Counted from the stretch's first letter, positions 34,401-40,947 are shown. The stretch is DNA of 64,000 nucleotides from Apoda limacodes (GCA_946406115.1 OX291547.1:12343001-12407000), one strand, 5' to 3'. Notes: generated from the sequence alone by a model not told the origin. Numbers and translations: made by a program.

Positions 34401-36751
34401 GTGCTAGTAGTTCATATTTTGAACATTTATCTTTTATATACACTATTCGTTCGAAAAATAATTTTGTTATTAATATTTTTCAGAGTAGCAACTTGCACAG
34501 GGCTGACTCCGATTCTGACCTATGCATCGACGAAACGCAACCAGTTCCTACTAGTATTGACCCTCAGGTATAATAATAATCTCTCATTGAAAGTTTTTTG
34601 TGTTTAACTTATATTTCATCAAAATAAAGCTTTACTAAAATCGCGGAACTTTAATTATCAATACGAGGGGAGTTCCAAAAGTCCGCGTAAGTTAATTTGT
34701 TTCTTAGATCGTGAAATAAACTTACAACCATATTATTATAGTTAACAGTTCATCCCCTAATTTCATAAAATCATCTCTTACTGGCTGCTTATTACACAAA
34801 AGGTAGCTACTGCAATTATTTTGAATTCTTTTTTACTTTAGTTTTTCCTATACTCTTGTGTAGTTTCCTCTGGATATAGTTACATTTTTCAATATTCATT
34901 TTTCAACATTATCAATACAATAAATTTATCTGTATCCCAAAAAAATTACGGTCACTCAGTTTTCGACAGACTTTAACACCATGATTCAATTAAGTATTGG
35001 TTCTCGATTTGTTTTTTTTTTTATTCCACCAAGGTGAACAACCTCACAGTCCGCCTAATGGTAAGCGGTCACCGTCGTCGACCCTTCAGAAACCTATAAC
35101 TTCTTTCTTGAAGAATCCCATACTGTAGTCCTTAGAGTAAACCTTGATAGGGAGCTCATTCCACAACCCATGCGTTCATGGGGAGTTTCTCTGAAATTGC
35201 TCTGTATGCCACCATTTCGCGTGCAATGACATTTGTTAAGTCTAAACTTTTAGTTGTGTCGGGTAAAAAAAGGGAGTTCTATCACGTAGCTCTCGTAACT
35301 ACTTTGAAGTTTCAACGCGCTGTAGTTAGACTTTGCGTGTGCACGCTCTCCTTTCAAACAATTCAGCAACCAATGTTCTCGTGCAATTTTGTTAAAAAAA
35401 GGTTTTTTTATAAATTTCTATGTGAATAAATATAAATTTCCGCGGGTGTGGTTCCTTCATGTCGCAACTGAATAATGGGTGACTTGATTCTAGGCACTAA
35501 AATAGATGGAGGTACGAAAAATAACATCGAATATGTTTTATTTCGGTCAATCTAGAAGTTTTAGTAGGAATCCCACGGTGATGACTAAATTCCGCGCGCG
35601 CGGAGCCGCAGCCAAAAGCTAGTTATCATATTTGAACAGTAGTAATAAATAAAGTTTAATTGCAAACTGTGAAAAATGCAGGCTTTTGTATCTCCCCTTG
35701 CAATCCAAATATATATTCAGTTTTTTAGTAATGTATACTTTTATTTTAATTAAAATAACAATGACGTGTGCAATTTTTGCGAACACTTCTATTAATTTTT
35801 AGCTACTCTTTGAAACCAACCTTTGAGGTATTAATAATTAGATTTACATTCACATATGATTGTCACTAATATGCATGCACAAATGTGAATATAATTATCA
35901 AAACCTTAAAAGTAATATGGTAGTTAACTAATTACCTACCTACTTATATAAAAAGTATTCAATGAACTCATTACTTGTACGATTTTCTATTATAGCACGA
36001 ACAGGAAGAATTTCTTTCAATGACCGGTCACTATTTGTCTCTGTTGCACGTGCATAATTATTTGCCGTCGCGCTCGCACAAATGCGATGACCGACCGCTG
36101 TCATCAGAAATTAATACTATTTGACCACTGAACACGGGCTAAAAAGTAATAGGTTAATGTACGAAATTCTTTGTGCTTTGCGCCCGTGCTATAGGATCAG
36201 AATTGCTTAAGAGGGGGATAAAGCCAGACAATTGCTATATACATACAACGCGGAATATGAACTTAGTATGGACGAAAAGCATTGCATATTTAGAACTCGA
36301 ATAGTTTTATTTGTATTGAAAATTTCCTAGGTTTTGCATTAAGCAATATAATCATGATATTGCAGCATAATTTTTAATTGATTGCAAAAAAAAAAACCAA
36401 AATTGGCCTAAATTAGAGATAACTTTGTTATTTTCTCTACCCAGAAAAAAGAATTTATCGTGTTTTTGCTCATATCCCACCTTTGAAATTATAATGTAAT
36501 AACTATATGTTTTTGTGTTATTCATTTGAACTTGATTTAATCACTGAAAATTCAATTCTACTATGGGCAACCTTTACACCCCTCTTAAGGATTTTTGTGT
36601 AATTAAATTACTTTTATATGTATTTTGTCTTAACATATTTACATACTTTATTGTGTTATAATATTTTTAATTATCTTAGTATATAGCATTCATATTTTTC
36701 TTTTGGTTGCAGTTATCAATTAACGTTCGGAATGGATATGGGCATGTTTAA
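4163..36751 (+). CDS. Nhe3: Organellar Na+(K+)/H+ exchanger, SLC9A6/7/9 group (15 exons)
   Basis: Spliced in phase, 15 exons give about 670 residues, close to human NHE6/7/9. Proteins of this group exchange lumenal H+ for cytosolic Na+ or K+ and set endosome/Golgi pH. Exon 1 encodes a hydrophobic leader and the [16 protein letters not shown] helix. Family blocks follow in order: [31 protein letters not shown] (exon 3), [12 protein letters not shown] (exon 4), [14 protein letters not shown] with the ion-binding Asn273-Asp274 (exon 5), [15 protein letters not shown] block and [16 protein letters not shown] (exon 8), [22 protein letters not shown] with Arg472 (exons 9-10), and the tail [18 protein letters not shown] and DSDSDLC (exons 13-14). 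Introns 6 and 8 are U12-type. Intron 10 hosts a Gypsy element. The start was chosen as the first ATG (4163) before the leader; a second ATG at 4175 is possible. Orthology is certain to the group; the symbol follows the fly name. Confidence 0.93.
5430..5547 (-). pseudogene. R1-like reverse transcriptase remnant (split copy)
   Basis: On the minus strand this reads [20 protein letters not shown] then [19 protein letters not shown]. It is the palm motif of a non-LTR reverse transcriptase of R1 type, with the usual YADD mutated to YADN. The preceding motif, PQGGVLSS, lies on the same strand at 7005-7035, so the copy has been split by about 1.45 kb of later insertions, including the LINE at 5680-6940. 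Confidence 0.72.
5680..6940 (+). mobile_element. 5'-truncated non-LTR retrotransposon (jockey-like) with target duplication
   Basis: An open frame of 317 codons (5716-6669) encodes the second half of a reverse transcriptase: [15 protein letters not shown], the catalytic [10 protein letters not shown] (FADD near residues 25-28), [15 protein letters not shown], and an Arg/Pro-rich tail. The body ends in a run of A at 6931-6940. The 11-mer AAGTTAAGTGG occurs both at 5669-5679 and at 6941-6951, a clear target-site duplication. The endonuclease and first RT half are missing, so this is a 5'-truncated, non-mobile copy. A second 3' end of the same family is at 32690-33028. Confidence 0.9.
6597..6722 (+). 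repeat. 64-bp tandem duplication inside the LINE
   Basis: The block starting ATACACTAGGTATCAAAGAG is repeated head-to-tail with a 64-bp period (6597-6660 and 6661-6722), almost without change. The period is not a multiple of three, so the duplication shifts the frame. It explains why the main open frame ends at 6669 while another in-frame-looking piece begins just after. Confidence 0.85.
7005..7035 (-). pseudogene. R1-like RT remnant, upstream motif
   Basis: The minus strand reads PQGGVLSS, the motif that normally sits just before 'LLWNLVxDDL' in R1-type reverse transcriptases. It pairs with the fragment at 5430-5547 on the same strand. Confidence 0.55.
7365..7520 (+). CDS. Nhe3: Exchanger exon 2
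   Basis: Acceptor TTTGCACAG|GT completes the Gly codon split from exon 1. It encodes [11 protein letters not shown] and a lumenal loop, and ends with donor GGTG|GTTAGT in phase 1. Confidence 0.88.
10187..10347 (+). CDS. Nhe3: Exchanger exon 3
   Basis: Acceptor TTTCCAG|AG. It encodes the conserved [20 protein letters not shown] block and ends ..CLKR|GTAAGC in phase 0. Confidence 0.93.
10700..11165 (+). repeat. Interspersed repeat of a type common in Lepidoptera
   Basis: The text around ATTACTTTGTCGTCCATCTG, with the TCTGTCTGTCAAGACCC run and a later ACGGAACCCTCGTAACTAG-like end, matches a repeat I remember as widespread in moth and butterfly DNA. It is non-coding here. Its class is not determined from the sequence. 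Confidence 0.5.
11750..11990. repeat. Inverted-repeat element
   Basis: The left arm (GTGCCTAGTGTAAGATTTTG then GAGTTCCTAACTCTATCGC) and the reverse complement of the right arm (GTGCCCAGTGTGAGTTCCTA then ACTCCAAAATCGC) are related, giving an imperfect hairpin of about 240 bp. It is non-coding, likely a MITE, in exchanger intron 3. Confidence 0.55.
12650..12790 (-). pseudogene. LINE (CR1-like) C-terminal remnant
   Basis: The minus strand reads [20 protein letters not shown] followed by [12 protein letters not shown]. This 'RVVxxWNxLPxxVVxAxSxxxFKxRLxxxW' pattern is the usual C-terminus of CR1/jockey-group polyproteins. Upstream coding similarity decays quickly. It is a truncated relic in exchanger intron 3. 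Confidence 0.65.
13295..13510 (+). CDS. Nhe3: Exchanger exon 4
   Basis: Acceptor GATTACAG|AAA. The 72 codons start [20 protein letters not shown] and include [12 protein letters not shown], a signature of the transporter core. Donor TTAAAG|GTAAAT, phase 0. Confidence 0.95.
14878..14951 (+). CDS. Nhe3: Exchanger exon 5 (ion-binding ND motif)
   Basis: Acceptor TTTTACAG|GTC. It encodes [14 protein letters not shown] with the Asn-Asp pair (residues 273-274) that binds the exchanged cation in electroneutral exchangers. Donor AGCGG|GTAATT, phase 2. Confidence 0.95.
15970..16165. mobile_element. Hairpin MITE-like element
   Basis: Two arms pair around a 63-base loop. The inner 17 bases GGATACCCGGTGGCGAA (16017-16033) are the exact reverse complement of 16097-16113. 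Pairing extends outward with mismatches to TGCCTTTTCACACATTCCGG on the left and its counterpart CCGGAACTTCTGAAAAGGCA on the right. No coding. Lies in exchanger intron 5. Confidence 0.65.
17410..17580 (+). repeat. Interspersed repeat (copy 1; related copy at 47136-47220)
   Basis: It starts CAAAGTCAAAGTCAAAATGG and includes TTTACAATCACTTTCAATCG, CGTCAAAGTTATAAAATATT and AAGAATCCGGCAAGAAACTC. A shorter copy with the same order of blocks is at 47136-47220. I recall this as a frequent lepidopteran repeat. Confidence 0.6.
17901..18042 (+). CDS. Nhe3: Exchanger exon 6
   Basis: Acceptor TTTTTCCAG|A. It encodes a cytosolic loop ([14 protein letters not shown]) and a glycine-rich helix ending FTAL in phase 0. 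The donor is not GT but ATATCCTTT, the U12-type AT-AC donor. Confidence 0.92.
18043..19442 (+). other. Nhe3: U12-type AT-AC intron (exchanger intron 6)
   Basis: No GT donor is present at the end of exon 6. The intron instead begins with ATATCCTTT at 18043, an exact minor-spliceosome AT-AC donor. Near the 3' end, TTCCTTAAC at 19424-19432 is an exact U12 branch-site consensus. The intron ends CCCAC at 19442, with about 11 bases between the branch adenosine and the terminal AC, inside the usual U12 range. Joining FTAL to [15 protein letters not shown] restores the conserved 'TALxTKFTxLREFxLLE' block in frame. There is no polypyrimidine tract of the U2 type. Confidence 0.95.
18465..18620 (+). repeat. 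Interspersed repeat of lepidopteran type, inside the U12 intron
   Basis: The block AACCGACTTCAAAAAAGGAA, followed by GTATGTTCCCCGATTACTCG and a GTGGTCCCATATTAACG end, matches a family I remember as very common in Lepidoptera. It helps identify the host group. Non-coding. Confidence 0.5.
19443..19548 (+). CDS. Nhe3: Exchanger exon 7
   Basis: It begins right after the AC of the U12 intron. It encodes [18 protein letters not shown] and [15 protein letters not shown], with donor ACAG|GTAACC in phase 1. The ATG at the start is an internal Met codon. Confidence 0.93.
19902..21104. mobile_element. 1.2-kb foldback element with long inverted repeats
   Basis: The outer ends CCTCTAGTAGCAG (19902-19914) and CTGCTACTAGAGG (21092-21104) are exact inverted repeats. 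Pairing continues inward with mismatches for roughly 350-390 bases per arm: GTTCGGTT/AACCGAAC blocks, the CCTTTTTAGTAGCAACGGTC block against GACTGTTGCTACTAAAAAGG, then AT-rich runs such as GGAAACTTTTCTTTAATTTT. The centre (20516-20790) holds three tandem copies of a different 98-bp unit. There is no transposase frame. Lies in exchanger intron 7. Confidence 0.8.
20516..20790 (+). repeat. Three tandem copies of a ~98-bp unit within the foldback element
   Basis: Each unit has ACAGCTGTCAAA (or ATAGCTGTCAAA), a 'CATATCTC/GG GAAACTAT' block, a 'CGTAGACCAGTTG' block and a 'CAGAAGTGATGGATCTCATC' block. Units begin near 20519, 20621 and 20728. They diverge by scattered substitutions, so the tandem structure is not new. 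Confidence 0.75.
21338..21520 (+). mobile_element. tRNA-derived SINE, copy 1
   Basis: A tRNA-like head with box B GGTTCGATCTC (21383-21393) is followed by TTTATGTGATGAACATTTGA, CAGTCTGGGG and TCTGGTACCCATAGTACAAG. The head and body blocks recur in the same order at 61087-61335, which defines a SINE family. Box A is decayed. Confidence 0.7.
21820..21895 (+). repeat. Short direct repeat
   Basis: CTAAAGCTACTCGACAATAG then ATGGCGTTGTTAAGCAAC is followed at once by CTAAAGCTACTTGACAATAG then ATGGCGTTGTT, a head-to-tail pair of about 42-bp units. It lies just upstream of exchanger exon 8 and does not touch the splice site. Confidence 0.75.
21950..22152 (+). CDS. Nhe3: Exchanger exon 8
   Basis: Acceptor TTATTCCAG|GG. 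It encodes [20 protein letters not shown] and [18 protein letters not shown], two of the strongest family signatures. It ends ..FIIAGF in phase 0 before a GTATCCTTT donor. Confidence 0.95.
22153..22843 (+). other. Nhe3: U12-type GT-AG intron (exchanger intron 8)
   Basis: The donor GTATCCTTT (22153-22161) is an exact U12 GT-AG consensus. The acceptor is AATATCAG at 22843. The branch site is weaker: CTTTAAT near 22815-22821 is the best candidate, about 23 bases from the AG, slightly farther than usual. Splicing joins AGF to [15 protein letters not shown], in frame with the conserved 'LGRAxNIYPLS' block. Confidence 0.85.
22844..22955 (+). CDS. Nhe3: Exchanger exon 9
   Basis: It encodes [20 protein letters not shown] and [14 protein letters not shown]. 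Donor CTCAG|GTAAAT, phase 1. The first four residues depend on the U12 acceptor chosen. Confidence 0.9.
23060..23700 (+). repeat. Interspersed repeat of lepidopteran type
   Basis: It begins CGGCCCAGTGCGAGTCGGAG and GCGCACGAAGGGTTCCATAC. It contains a G-run at 23321-23331 and ends with the GACAGACAGACAGACATGAC block and TTTGGCTGCGGAACCCTAAA. I remember these end sequences as hallmarks of an abundant moth/butterfly repeat. It fills most of exchanger intron 9. Confidence 0.6.
24021..24180 (+). CDS. Nhe3: Exchanger exon 10
   Basis: Acceptor TGTGTAAG|GT. It encodes [20 protein letters not shown], holding the conserved Arg472 of the transport site, and a final helix to AYLRIPTG. Donor CTGG|GTACAC (a weak site), phase 2. 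Confidence 0.92.
24508..24639 (-). repeat. 3' LTR of the Gypsy element
   Basis: 132 bp, TG...CA, identical to the 5' LTR. In the element's sense, a purine-rich tract GGGGAGGGT (plus-strand 24640-24650 region) sits directly before it and serves as the likely polypurine tract. Confidence 0.94.
24688..27426 (-). CDS. Gypsy Pol: RT, RNase H, integrase (912 codons)
   Basis: It is in the same frame as the upstream Gag-protease frame, beyond its TGA. The coordinates given start at the first Met after the stop, but the coding frame is open from 27465. Reverse transcriptase has catalytic Asp49 ([10 protein letters not shown]) and Asp111-Asp112 in VLLDD, where most relatives have Tyr or Phe two residues before the Asp pair. 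RNase H has TVDAS (258), Glu300 and TDHK (327). Integrase has a zinc-binding H493/H496-C526/C529 region and D557, D612, E648 of the DDE site. The C-terminal 150 residues are low-complexity acidic. It is otherwise uninterrupted. Confidence 0.94.
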   Translation of the reverse strand: MLKRDGSVRICADYSVSINKQLAIDQYPLPTTNELFSKLSGGTEFTKLDLSMAYNQLCLDNESQKVTCVNTHRGLFVYTRLVFGLASAPAIFQRAMENLLAGINGVLVLLDDVLITAPDRSQHLNRLNEVLHRMHDAGLTLQKEKCSFFSGEISYLGYVINKDGLKKSPEKVKAILNAPTPKNINQLQSFLGLVNYYRCFVPEASSILSPLYERLKKGSKWCWSASEDNAFKKIKKILVSEQVLTHFDQNAKIILTVDASPSGLGAILSQVGEDGQEKPISYASRTLNSAERRYSQIQKEATAIIFGVRRFHQYLYGRSTPFVLRTDHKPLLSIFGPHKGIPEVSANRLQRYALFLSGYNYTIEYIKSASNSADYLSRASLPEITDVGAGAAVTGPPQPTNEACDPATYVCFVVEGALPVTVHELRDATNKDCVLTKVIQYIYNGWPKKVTNIELKPYHLCRLELSYEHGCVMRGHKVVIPGSLCERIMSELHTSHIGIVKTKAEARARFWFPGIDEAIERMIGLCGVCVQLRPSPPRAPISPWPYPQQAFYRVHLDFLGPINGHMYLVIVDAYTKWVEVYDMNTTSTSPAVIDRLYHFMSRFGLPHTIVTDNGTSFCSQEFNYFCNLIGISHMTSPAYHPASNGQAESFVKIIKRGIRSSLQTSKNVRESKLKLLKYIFDYRNSIHSVTGTSPAQLVFGHKLRSRLDLLSPSMPPSPSSAALSDRVRSKQCLQTEVQGGKQRSFALGQYVWYKKYFSNNKFNWVKGIVKKELGKMMYLIENCQTSVCVKKHKNQMCHYKDSNVSDLMPGYGVANTYDGSDITDTTTMEEGENDTAPSTAASPEPVVMPENSPSLSSSHVTLTRGVRRPPSEDDDDFFDIVNTDDIEAAEEKPVLPERSKRVRPCVNYHPFL
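27466..28806 (-). CDS. Gypsy Gag-protease and start of RT (446 codons)
   Basis: This is the first part of the retrotransposon polyprotein. Residues 1-180 form the helical Gag region. Two CX2CX4HX4C zinc knuckles lie at about 210-223 and 230-243 for RNA packaging. The aspartic protease has its active site IDSGSA near 289-294 and the LLGRDF flap region at 358-363. The last 50 residues begin reverse transcriptase and end QLGVL at a TGA. Downstream pol continues in the same frame, so this stop is best read as a point mutation, not a programmed Gag-Pol boundary (which would lie before the protease). Confidence 0.92.
   Translation of the reverse strand: MSVANFAVLSNFDHNVNTWKTFKCRLTQWFIANDVTAEKDSTAVKKRAILLSALSEDTYKLAANLALPKELQNVPYDDIVSLLDTHFTPKQVGFSERHQFYAATQLPMETPSQWAARLQGLSAQCAFLNVEEALRDRFIMGMLPGAEKEKMYVQELSQLKLSKAVELAESLRSARAAVASAARGVGDQPPDQLFKINQRRDADRGQKVKCSVCGYNNHKTESCRFANYTCKKCNTKGHLRRMCKKLNFVANVVDEGDDDDGKLFNIRSVKGEPLVEMVYVNGKELRFEIDSGSAVTVISERLYRLHFKNISLDTTTKKLVSYTGEVLRCIGCVRMSVCWSGRTRVLEVFVVRGDGPSLLGRDFVAKFELQISPIRYCEQTNDLVESLQFRYPRLFSGQLGKFNKYEVKLTLKEGTNPIFCKARPIAFVLRDKVENELDRLVQLGVL
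28835..28852 (-). other. Candidate primer-binding site
   Basis: The minus strand reads TGGCGACGACACCCACG immediately inside the 5' LTR with a 1-base gap. The TGG start complements the CCA end of a tRNA. Which tRNA is not known. Confidence 0.55.
28854..28985 (-). repeat. 5' LTR of the Gypsy element
   Basis: 132 bp, identical to the 3' LTR. It should carry the element's promoter. One base inside it, the minus strand reads TGGCGACGACACCC (from 28852), which fits a tRNA-primed primer-binding site because it starts TGG; the matching tRNA was not identified. Confidence 0.94.
29133..29402. mobile_element. 270-bp MITE with ~68-bp inverted repeats
   Basis: The ends GTATGTCGGCGGCCGATCG (29133) and its reverse complement (ending 29402) continue inward for about 68 bases with only a few mismatches (AAATCCGGCAGATCACAAAA against AAATCCGGCAGATCACGAAA). 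The centre is about 135 bases and non-coding. It lies within the TTAA-flanked element, between the Gypsy 5' LTR and exchanger exon 11. Confidence 0.85.
29523..29574 (+). CDS. Nhe3: Exchanger exon 11
   Basis: Small exon of the cytosolic tail. It starts in phase 2 to complete the Gly codon and reads [17 protein letters not shown], with donor AAGT|GTAAGT. Intron 10 upstream is 5.3 kb and filled by nested transposons. Confidence 0.82.
30560..30612 (-). repeat. tRNA-like SINE head
   Basis: The minus strand reads GCTCCGTAGCTCAGTGGG then TAATGACCAGCT, a tRNA 5' half with box A. No acceptor-stem closure or box B is found, so it is a SINE relic and not a tRNA gene. Confidence 0.55.
31842..31916 (+). 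CDS. Nhe3: Exchanger exon 12 (possible cassette exon)
   Basis: 75 bases, phase 0 at both ends: acceptor AAATATAG, donor GGAA|GTATGT. It encodes 25 residues ([20 protein letters not shown]...) that I do not recall in other members of the family. Skipping it would keep frame (exon 11 VRS to exon 13 ETPRS), so it may be alternative. Confidence 0.6.
32408..32602 (+). CDS. Nhe3: Exchanger exon 13
   Basis: Acceptor GTCTTCAG|GAA. It encodes the cytosolic tail with [20 protein letters not shown] and PPLTETLP...GPLARLLTT, conserved in SLC9A6/7/9. Donor AAGGA|GTTAGT, phase 0. Confidence 0.9.
32690..33028 (+). mobile_element. 3' end of the same LINE family as 5680-6940
   Basis: Blocks CGAATCGATCAATTGTGCAA, CGTAAAACTATTGTTAGGCG, GTACTAACG, GACGTCCCCGGGTTCG and GTCTCGCCCTAAAAGCC match the 3' third of the LINE at 5680-6940 in the same order. 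The copy ends with a poly(A) at 33020-33028. It is heavily 5'-truncated and has internal deletions. Lies in exchanger intron 13. Confidence 0.85.
34125..34445 (+). repeat. Dispersed repeat family, copy A (copy B at 57530-57755)
   Basis: Shared ordered blocks with 57530-57755 include GGCTTTAATGA, TTTGTAATATCCGTACCGCC against TTTGTAATTTCTGTATTGCC, AAAGAATTTATGAATTTA, ACTTGTAATTGCTC and GTAGTTCATAT. It is non-coding and ends just before exchanger exon 14. Confidence 0.7.
34484..34567 (+). CDS. Nhe3: Exchanger exon 14
   Basis: Acceptor TTTTTCAG|AGT. It encodes [19 protein letters not shown], the acidic serine stretch equivalent to human 'DDSDLILND'. Donor CTCAG|GTATAA, phase 0. Confidence 0.88.
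35020..35215 (-). repeat. LINE 3'-end remnant, copy A (copy B at 56522-56800)
   Basis: Both copies share a T-run, TACCACTAAGGT/TTCCACCAAGGT, CTTCC/CTTTCTT blocks, GGGAGCTCATTCCACAACCC and AGTTTCTCTGAAA. On the minus strand the block reads WNELPIK/WNELPAK, typical of LINE polyprotein C-termini. It is a relic in exchanger intron 14. Confidence 0.65.
36713..36751 (+). CDS. Nhe3: Exchanger exon 15 (stop)
   Basis: Acceptor TTGGTTGCAG|TTA. It encodes [12 protein letters not shown] and a TAA stop. It is short, but frame and splice site agree with exon 14. The 3' UTR follows; no single poly(A) signal can be assigned. Confidence 0.75.
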   Translation, partial: LSINVRNGYGHV

Positions 36752-39700
36752 GTATTTAAGAATCAATGACATACGGCTGTGATATCAAAAGGTCTAGATA
36801 CCTATACTTTATTTATATTAAATGGTAGTATATGTAGTTATAAATAATTGTATATTAATAGGTAAATATTTCGTTATTGCACGCAGCAACTGTGGCCGGG
36901 AGTCGTCGACACGCGTATCTCAGTTGAAGGTATCACGGGAAGTAATATTTAAATATTTATTTTATAGTGGACCGCAGATTACGGGTAACATAGCCATTGT
37001 ACATAGTACTACACAAAAGCGTTAAGAGTACAGAACGCGCTAAACCAAAATGGGCCTCAAATGAAGTTAGGAACGAAATTTCCACTTGGCAATACTTTCG
37101 CCCTTGCCATTTTTACCTAAGTATACTTAACTCTAGATCTTCACTATAATATATTAAGTACCATAACATAATCTTAACATTCATATCATCCATACAGTCG
37201 GTCATCGCATTTAATGATTGAGAAAAATCCGCCAAAGTATAAAGTCATGACAAGACGCCACGACGCGTCCAGTCCAGTATGACTGGCTGGGCAGCTCCAG
37301 TAAACATGTGAAGACATAAGCTAGTCGGAAGCGTTTAGTCCCCCGCCTCGCCACGGACCACAGCGCACGATTGCTTTGACTCCATCAATAGGCACATTCC
37401 TTCTGAGCAGTGTTGTAATTTAATAGCAAAACCTCATTTTAGCATAAAATACCCGTTCCATCTAAGCGCGGCTAATAATTTCAGCGCCGCTATTATTGTT
37501 TAAGCGAAACTCTTTTCGCGTCAGTTTTTGACAGTTGACAGCTGTTAAAAAGCACCACAAAATACCCACCTCCCTACATGGGTTTTTGGTAGCAATATTC
37601 CGTAGCAAAACCGCTTAAACGAATCCTAAAAGTCAACACTAGATTTTTTGGAAGCAAAAAGACTAATGAAATGCAAATCGCTAACAATGCTGCTACGAAG
37701 TAGTTAGATGGAACGCACTAATTGGCTCACTGTATGAAAGAAATGAGTGTTACGCTGTGGTACTTCCTACAACCATTCATAACTATCTTCAAACGCGTCT
37801 TAAAGATTGGCGAGTACAAATGTCGCTTCAAAGTGATTTTGTTGACCGTAACCTGCAGCCTACTGTACTTTTTAAATGTGCCACATTTTTAAAGGATTAA
37901 AAGCACTGTATTAAAAGCCAGTTTATATTAAAAGCCAATGGTGTAAGACACGATCGCACCACAGGTTATGATAATGTGGTTATTTGTTTTGTGCGGCTTT
38001 ATAAAATTAGCAAATAAATCTTTTTATATTACTAGAAAAAATGTATTACGTGCGTGCATAGAGGCAATAAACAAATGTTGTCTCTTAAGCACCTGATCTC
38101 TACAGATTAAAGAGGCCAGTGCTCTAAGCACATTTTGAATACTTCGATTTATGTCTGTAATCATTAGTTTCTTAAAATATAACATTTTGTACTGGCTATA
38201 TCGTGTATATCGTTTTTGGCATTTTCAGATTTTCTAATTCTATTGTTACACATTTTTTTTAAGGTTATGTACGGTCGGCCACACAAAGTCCACCATTGGA
38301 ACTTTGAACCATTTTAAGTTCTATTATAGCCCGTTATCTACGATTAAACATCCATTGGTTGTTTAGGTAAATTTGTTGGCTCGTTATTAAATAAATCTGC
38401 CAATGAAAAGTACAGTATTCTTTGAATATAAATGTTTGGCTGCAATGCCCCAAATGGGCGCAGCAAACTTTAGCGCCAGGGAGGGGCAGATCTGTTAGAA
38501 AATATTAATTTAATATGCCAAAAATGTGCTGTACAGGCAAACTGGTCAACGATATTAAGCACTTTAGGTAGTCTAGCTAGGGTGAGGCAGTTGCTCCAAC
38601 CTTGAAGTTCCTGGCTACGACCATAGCCCCAATGGTATACTTTTAGGTGTGGCTGTCTGTAGTTGCATTGAAATGTTCATGTGGATTTTTAACAATGCAT
38701 AGTACATAAAAATCATGTTTCCAAGATCATGATTTGTTGATACCAGTAACTATAAACTCAACATAAGATGCCCACGTTAAATATTATGTTCTATATTAGA
38801 TTCACGATCCATTTTTTTATATCTCGCCATTGTATTTGAAATTAAGAAATCAGGTCTTGGAAGGTGTTTGGAATATCCATATTAATTGATCTTAATACAT
38901 TTTCTACAAAATGATAACGTCGGATTTCTTTTACTTTTAGAGCTTCAACTACATATTTTGGTAAACCGAGTTCTTAGCATATAAGAATTATATTAAAGCC
39001 TTTTAATATTGTAATGCTACGAATAAGAGTGTGGCATTAATTATATTTGTGTGACTTAGTGTTACTTTACGCATTTTAATGTGTATACCATATTGATTTT
39101 TTTTTGTTGTTTCAAACCTAATTGTAATATTCGTTACACGAAATCATTGAAATATTTTGTAAACCTGTATCCCAACAATCTAGTCTTAAAAATATTTCGC
39201 AGAGTGTAAAATTATGATGGAGAAAATATATGTTTATATAATAATTTTAAACAAACGAAACTATTGACGTTGTTTCTCCACAAATAGAAAACTATTTCTA
39301 TTTAAAATAGGTAAGCACCGTAATTATTTATGGATATTTTATTGATAAGAAAGTTTTTTTTTGTATATACAAAATACAGATGGTTGTAAGTAAATAAGTT
39401 ACTTGAAAAGGGGGTTCTACGCAAAACACAAAAACTTACGGGGAAAACTGAAGAACTAGACCCTAAAAGTAGTCACGTTAGGTAAAAACAAACAATTTAA
39501 TGCACGATTGGAATTTGTTTTTACCCAAATTGACATAACAGTTTTAGGGTGTATTTATTATGCAAAACAAATTGCAGTTTACCATTACCTACTGATCAGC
39601 TAATTATGCTTAATCGTATGACTATGTGAACTTTAGTAGTACAAGTTTAGTAGATTTATTCCGCCTCATGAGTATATTGAGACCTTTTCAACTTATCAAC

Positions 39701-40729
39701 AGCCTTTTTCTAATCTTGAGTTAGTGCACGTGTTATCGCTAATATTACGAAAATCTGTTATTTTGCACATTTTTCTATTTACAATGTTTCTATTTACGTT
39801 TAAGTACACGCGTATGATGTACCAAATTGTTGACTATAATTATAAAAAGACAGATAAGATTCATAAGATAGATTCGGTATTATAGATTAATAAGATCCTT
39901 TGATATGTCGTCCTATCAGTAAACGCGGGGAGACAACCCCTTTTCACCCCCCCTTTATTCCTGCATGACAGGTGGTGAGCCCATCGTCGCAACACTGCTT
40001 CTGATAGCAGTGTATCTGACTGAACAAAAGTGGCTATTATATCCCATTTTCCCATGGGCGGTAAAATAAAAGACCAGCGATAAAATATAGTTTGTCTATT
40101 CTAGACAAACTATGATGTAAGTCAGGATTAGTCACGCAGGACATTAGATATTTATGTGATAATAACGCTATTTGTAGTGATTATGTTAGTCGGCGTAAAT
40201 ATTAATTGAGCTAATTCGTTATTTAAAAAATTGCGAATGTTTCCTGAAAGCACTTTCACTTCTTACCAAAAACGAATCTTATTAGTTATTTATTAATTCA
40301 TAAACAAAGGATTTATTTACACATACTAAGACAATGTGCAGTTTAACTTTTTTTTCAGACTTTGCAGTAACATACATAGATAAATCTATTTTTTTTTGCT
40401 TTAATAAAAGAATAAATTATTATAGGTTTCGTAATTAAATAGTCTATATTTTAATGCACTTCTAGTATGTACTAAAAAATATAAGATATATTTCAAAAAA
40501 ATGTTATGCAAAATTATATCAGTTTCAAAATTAATGAGAAAATTTATACAGGGTTAATTTTATGTTAAGGATTGGTGTTATTTGTTCTGTATTTTTATTG
40601 ACACTTGATGCAGTGAATATATACTTAAATTGATATATTGTATTATTTCCATCACAACACTATTATTTTTGTATTTTAAACTACATACAGTAGTAATATT
40701 TTCTCAAAAGAACCTATGCTACTTTTTTG
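36752..40729. other. Intergenic region between convergent genes
   Basis: It holds the 3' UTR of the exchanger and, at its right end, that of MBLAC1. I see no third gene. The 39880-40055 part matches 33880-34050 (CCTGC.TGACAG...CGCAACACTGCTTCTGATA). A perfect 12-base hairpin is at 40087-40113. The remainder is AT-rich unique-looking DNA. Confidence 0.6.
40087..40113. other. Perfect 12-bp palindromic hairpin
   Basis: ATAGTTTGTCTA (40087-40098) and TAGACAAACTAT (40102-40113) pair exactly around a 3-base TTC loop. No T-run or other terminator-like context applies in a eukaryote. Function unknown. Confidence 0.8.
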
Positions 40730-40947
40730 TCATTCTTTTTTAATTTCTGATGCAATTTGCTCTTGTCTCCTAAGTGATTCCCTAATATCATCAGTGACAC
40801 CAAACTGTGGTCCATGTCCTGGTACAATGATATCTGCTATTTCTGCTACTTTCAGTCTGTGCCTTTTCTGCGATACAGGATCTTCACTTCCTGCATCTTG
40901 CCAAATATTAGGATCTTTTATGTCTTCAATCCGTTCAAATAAATCAC
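40730..40947 (-). CDS. MBLAC1: MBLAC1 exon 4 (stop)
   Basis: Acceptor TTCTTTTAG|GT. It encodes GDLFERIEDIKDPNIWQDAG, the ADIIVPGHGPQFGV block, and ends SEIKKE with TGA. It carries ligands Asp145 and His188. Confidence 0.92.
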
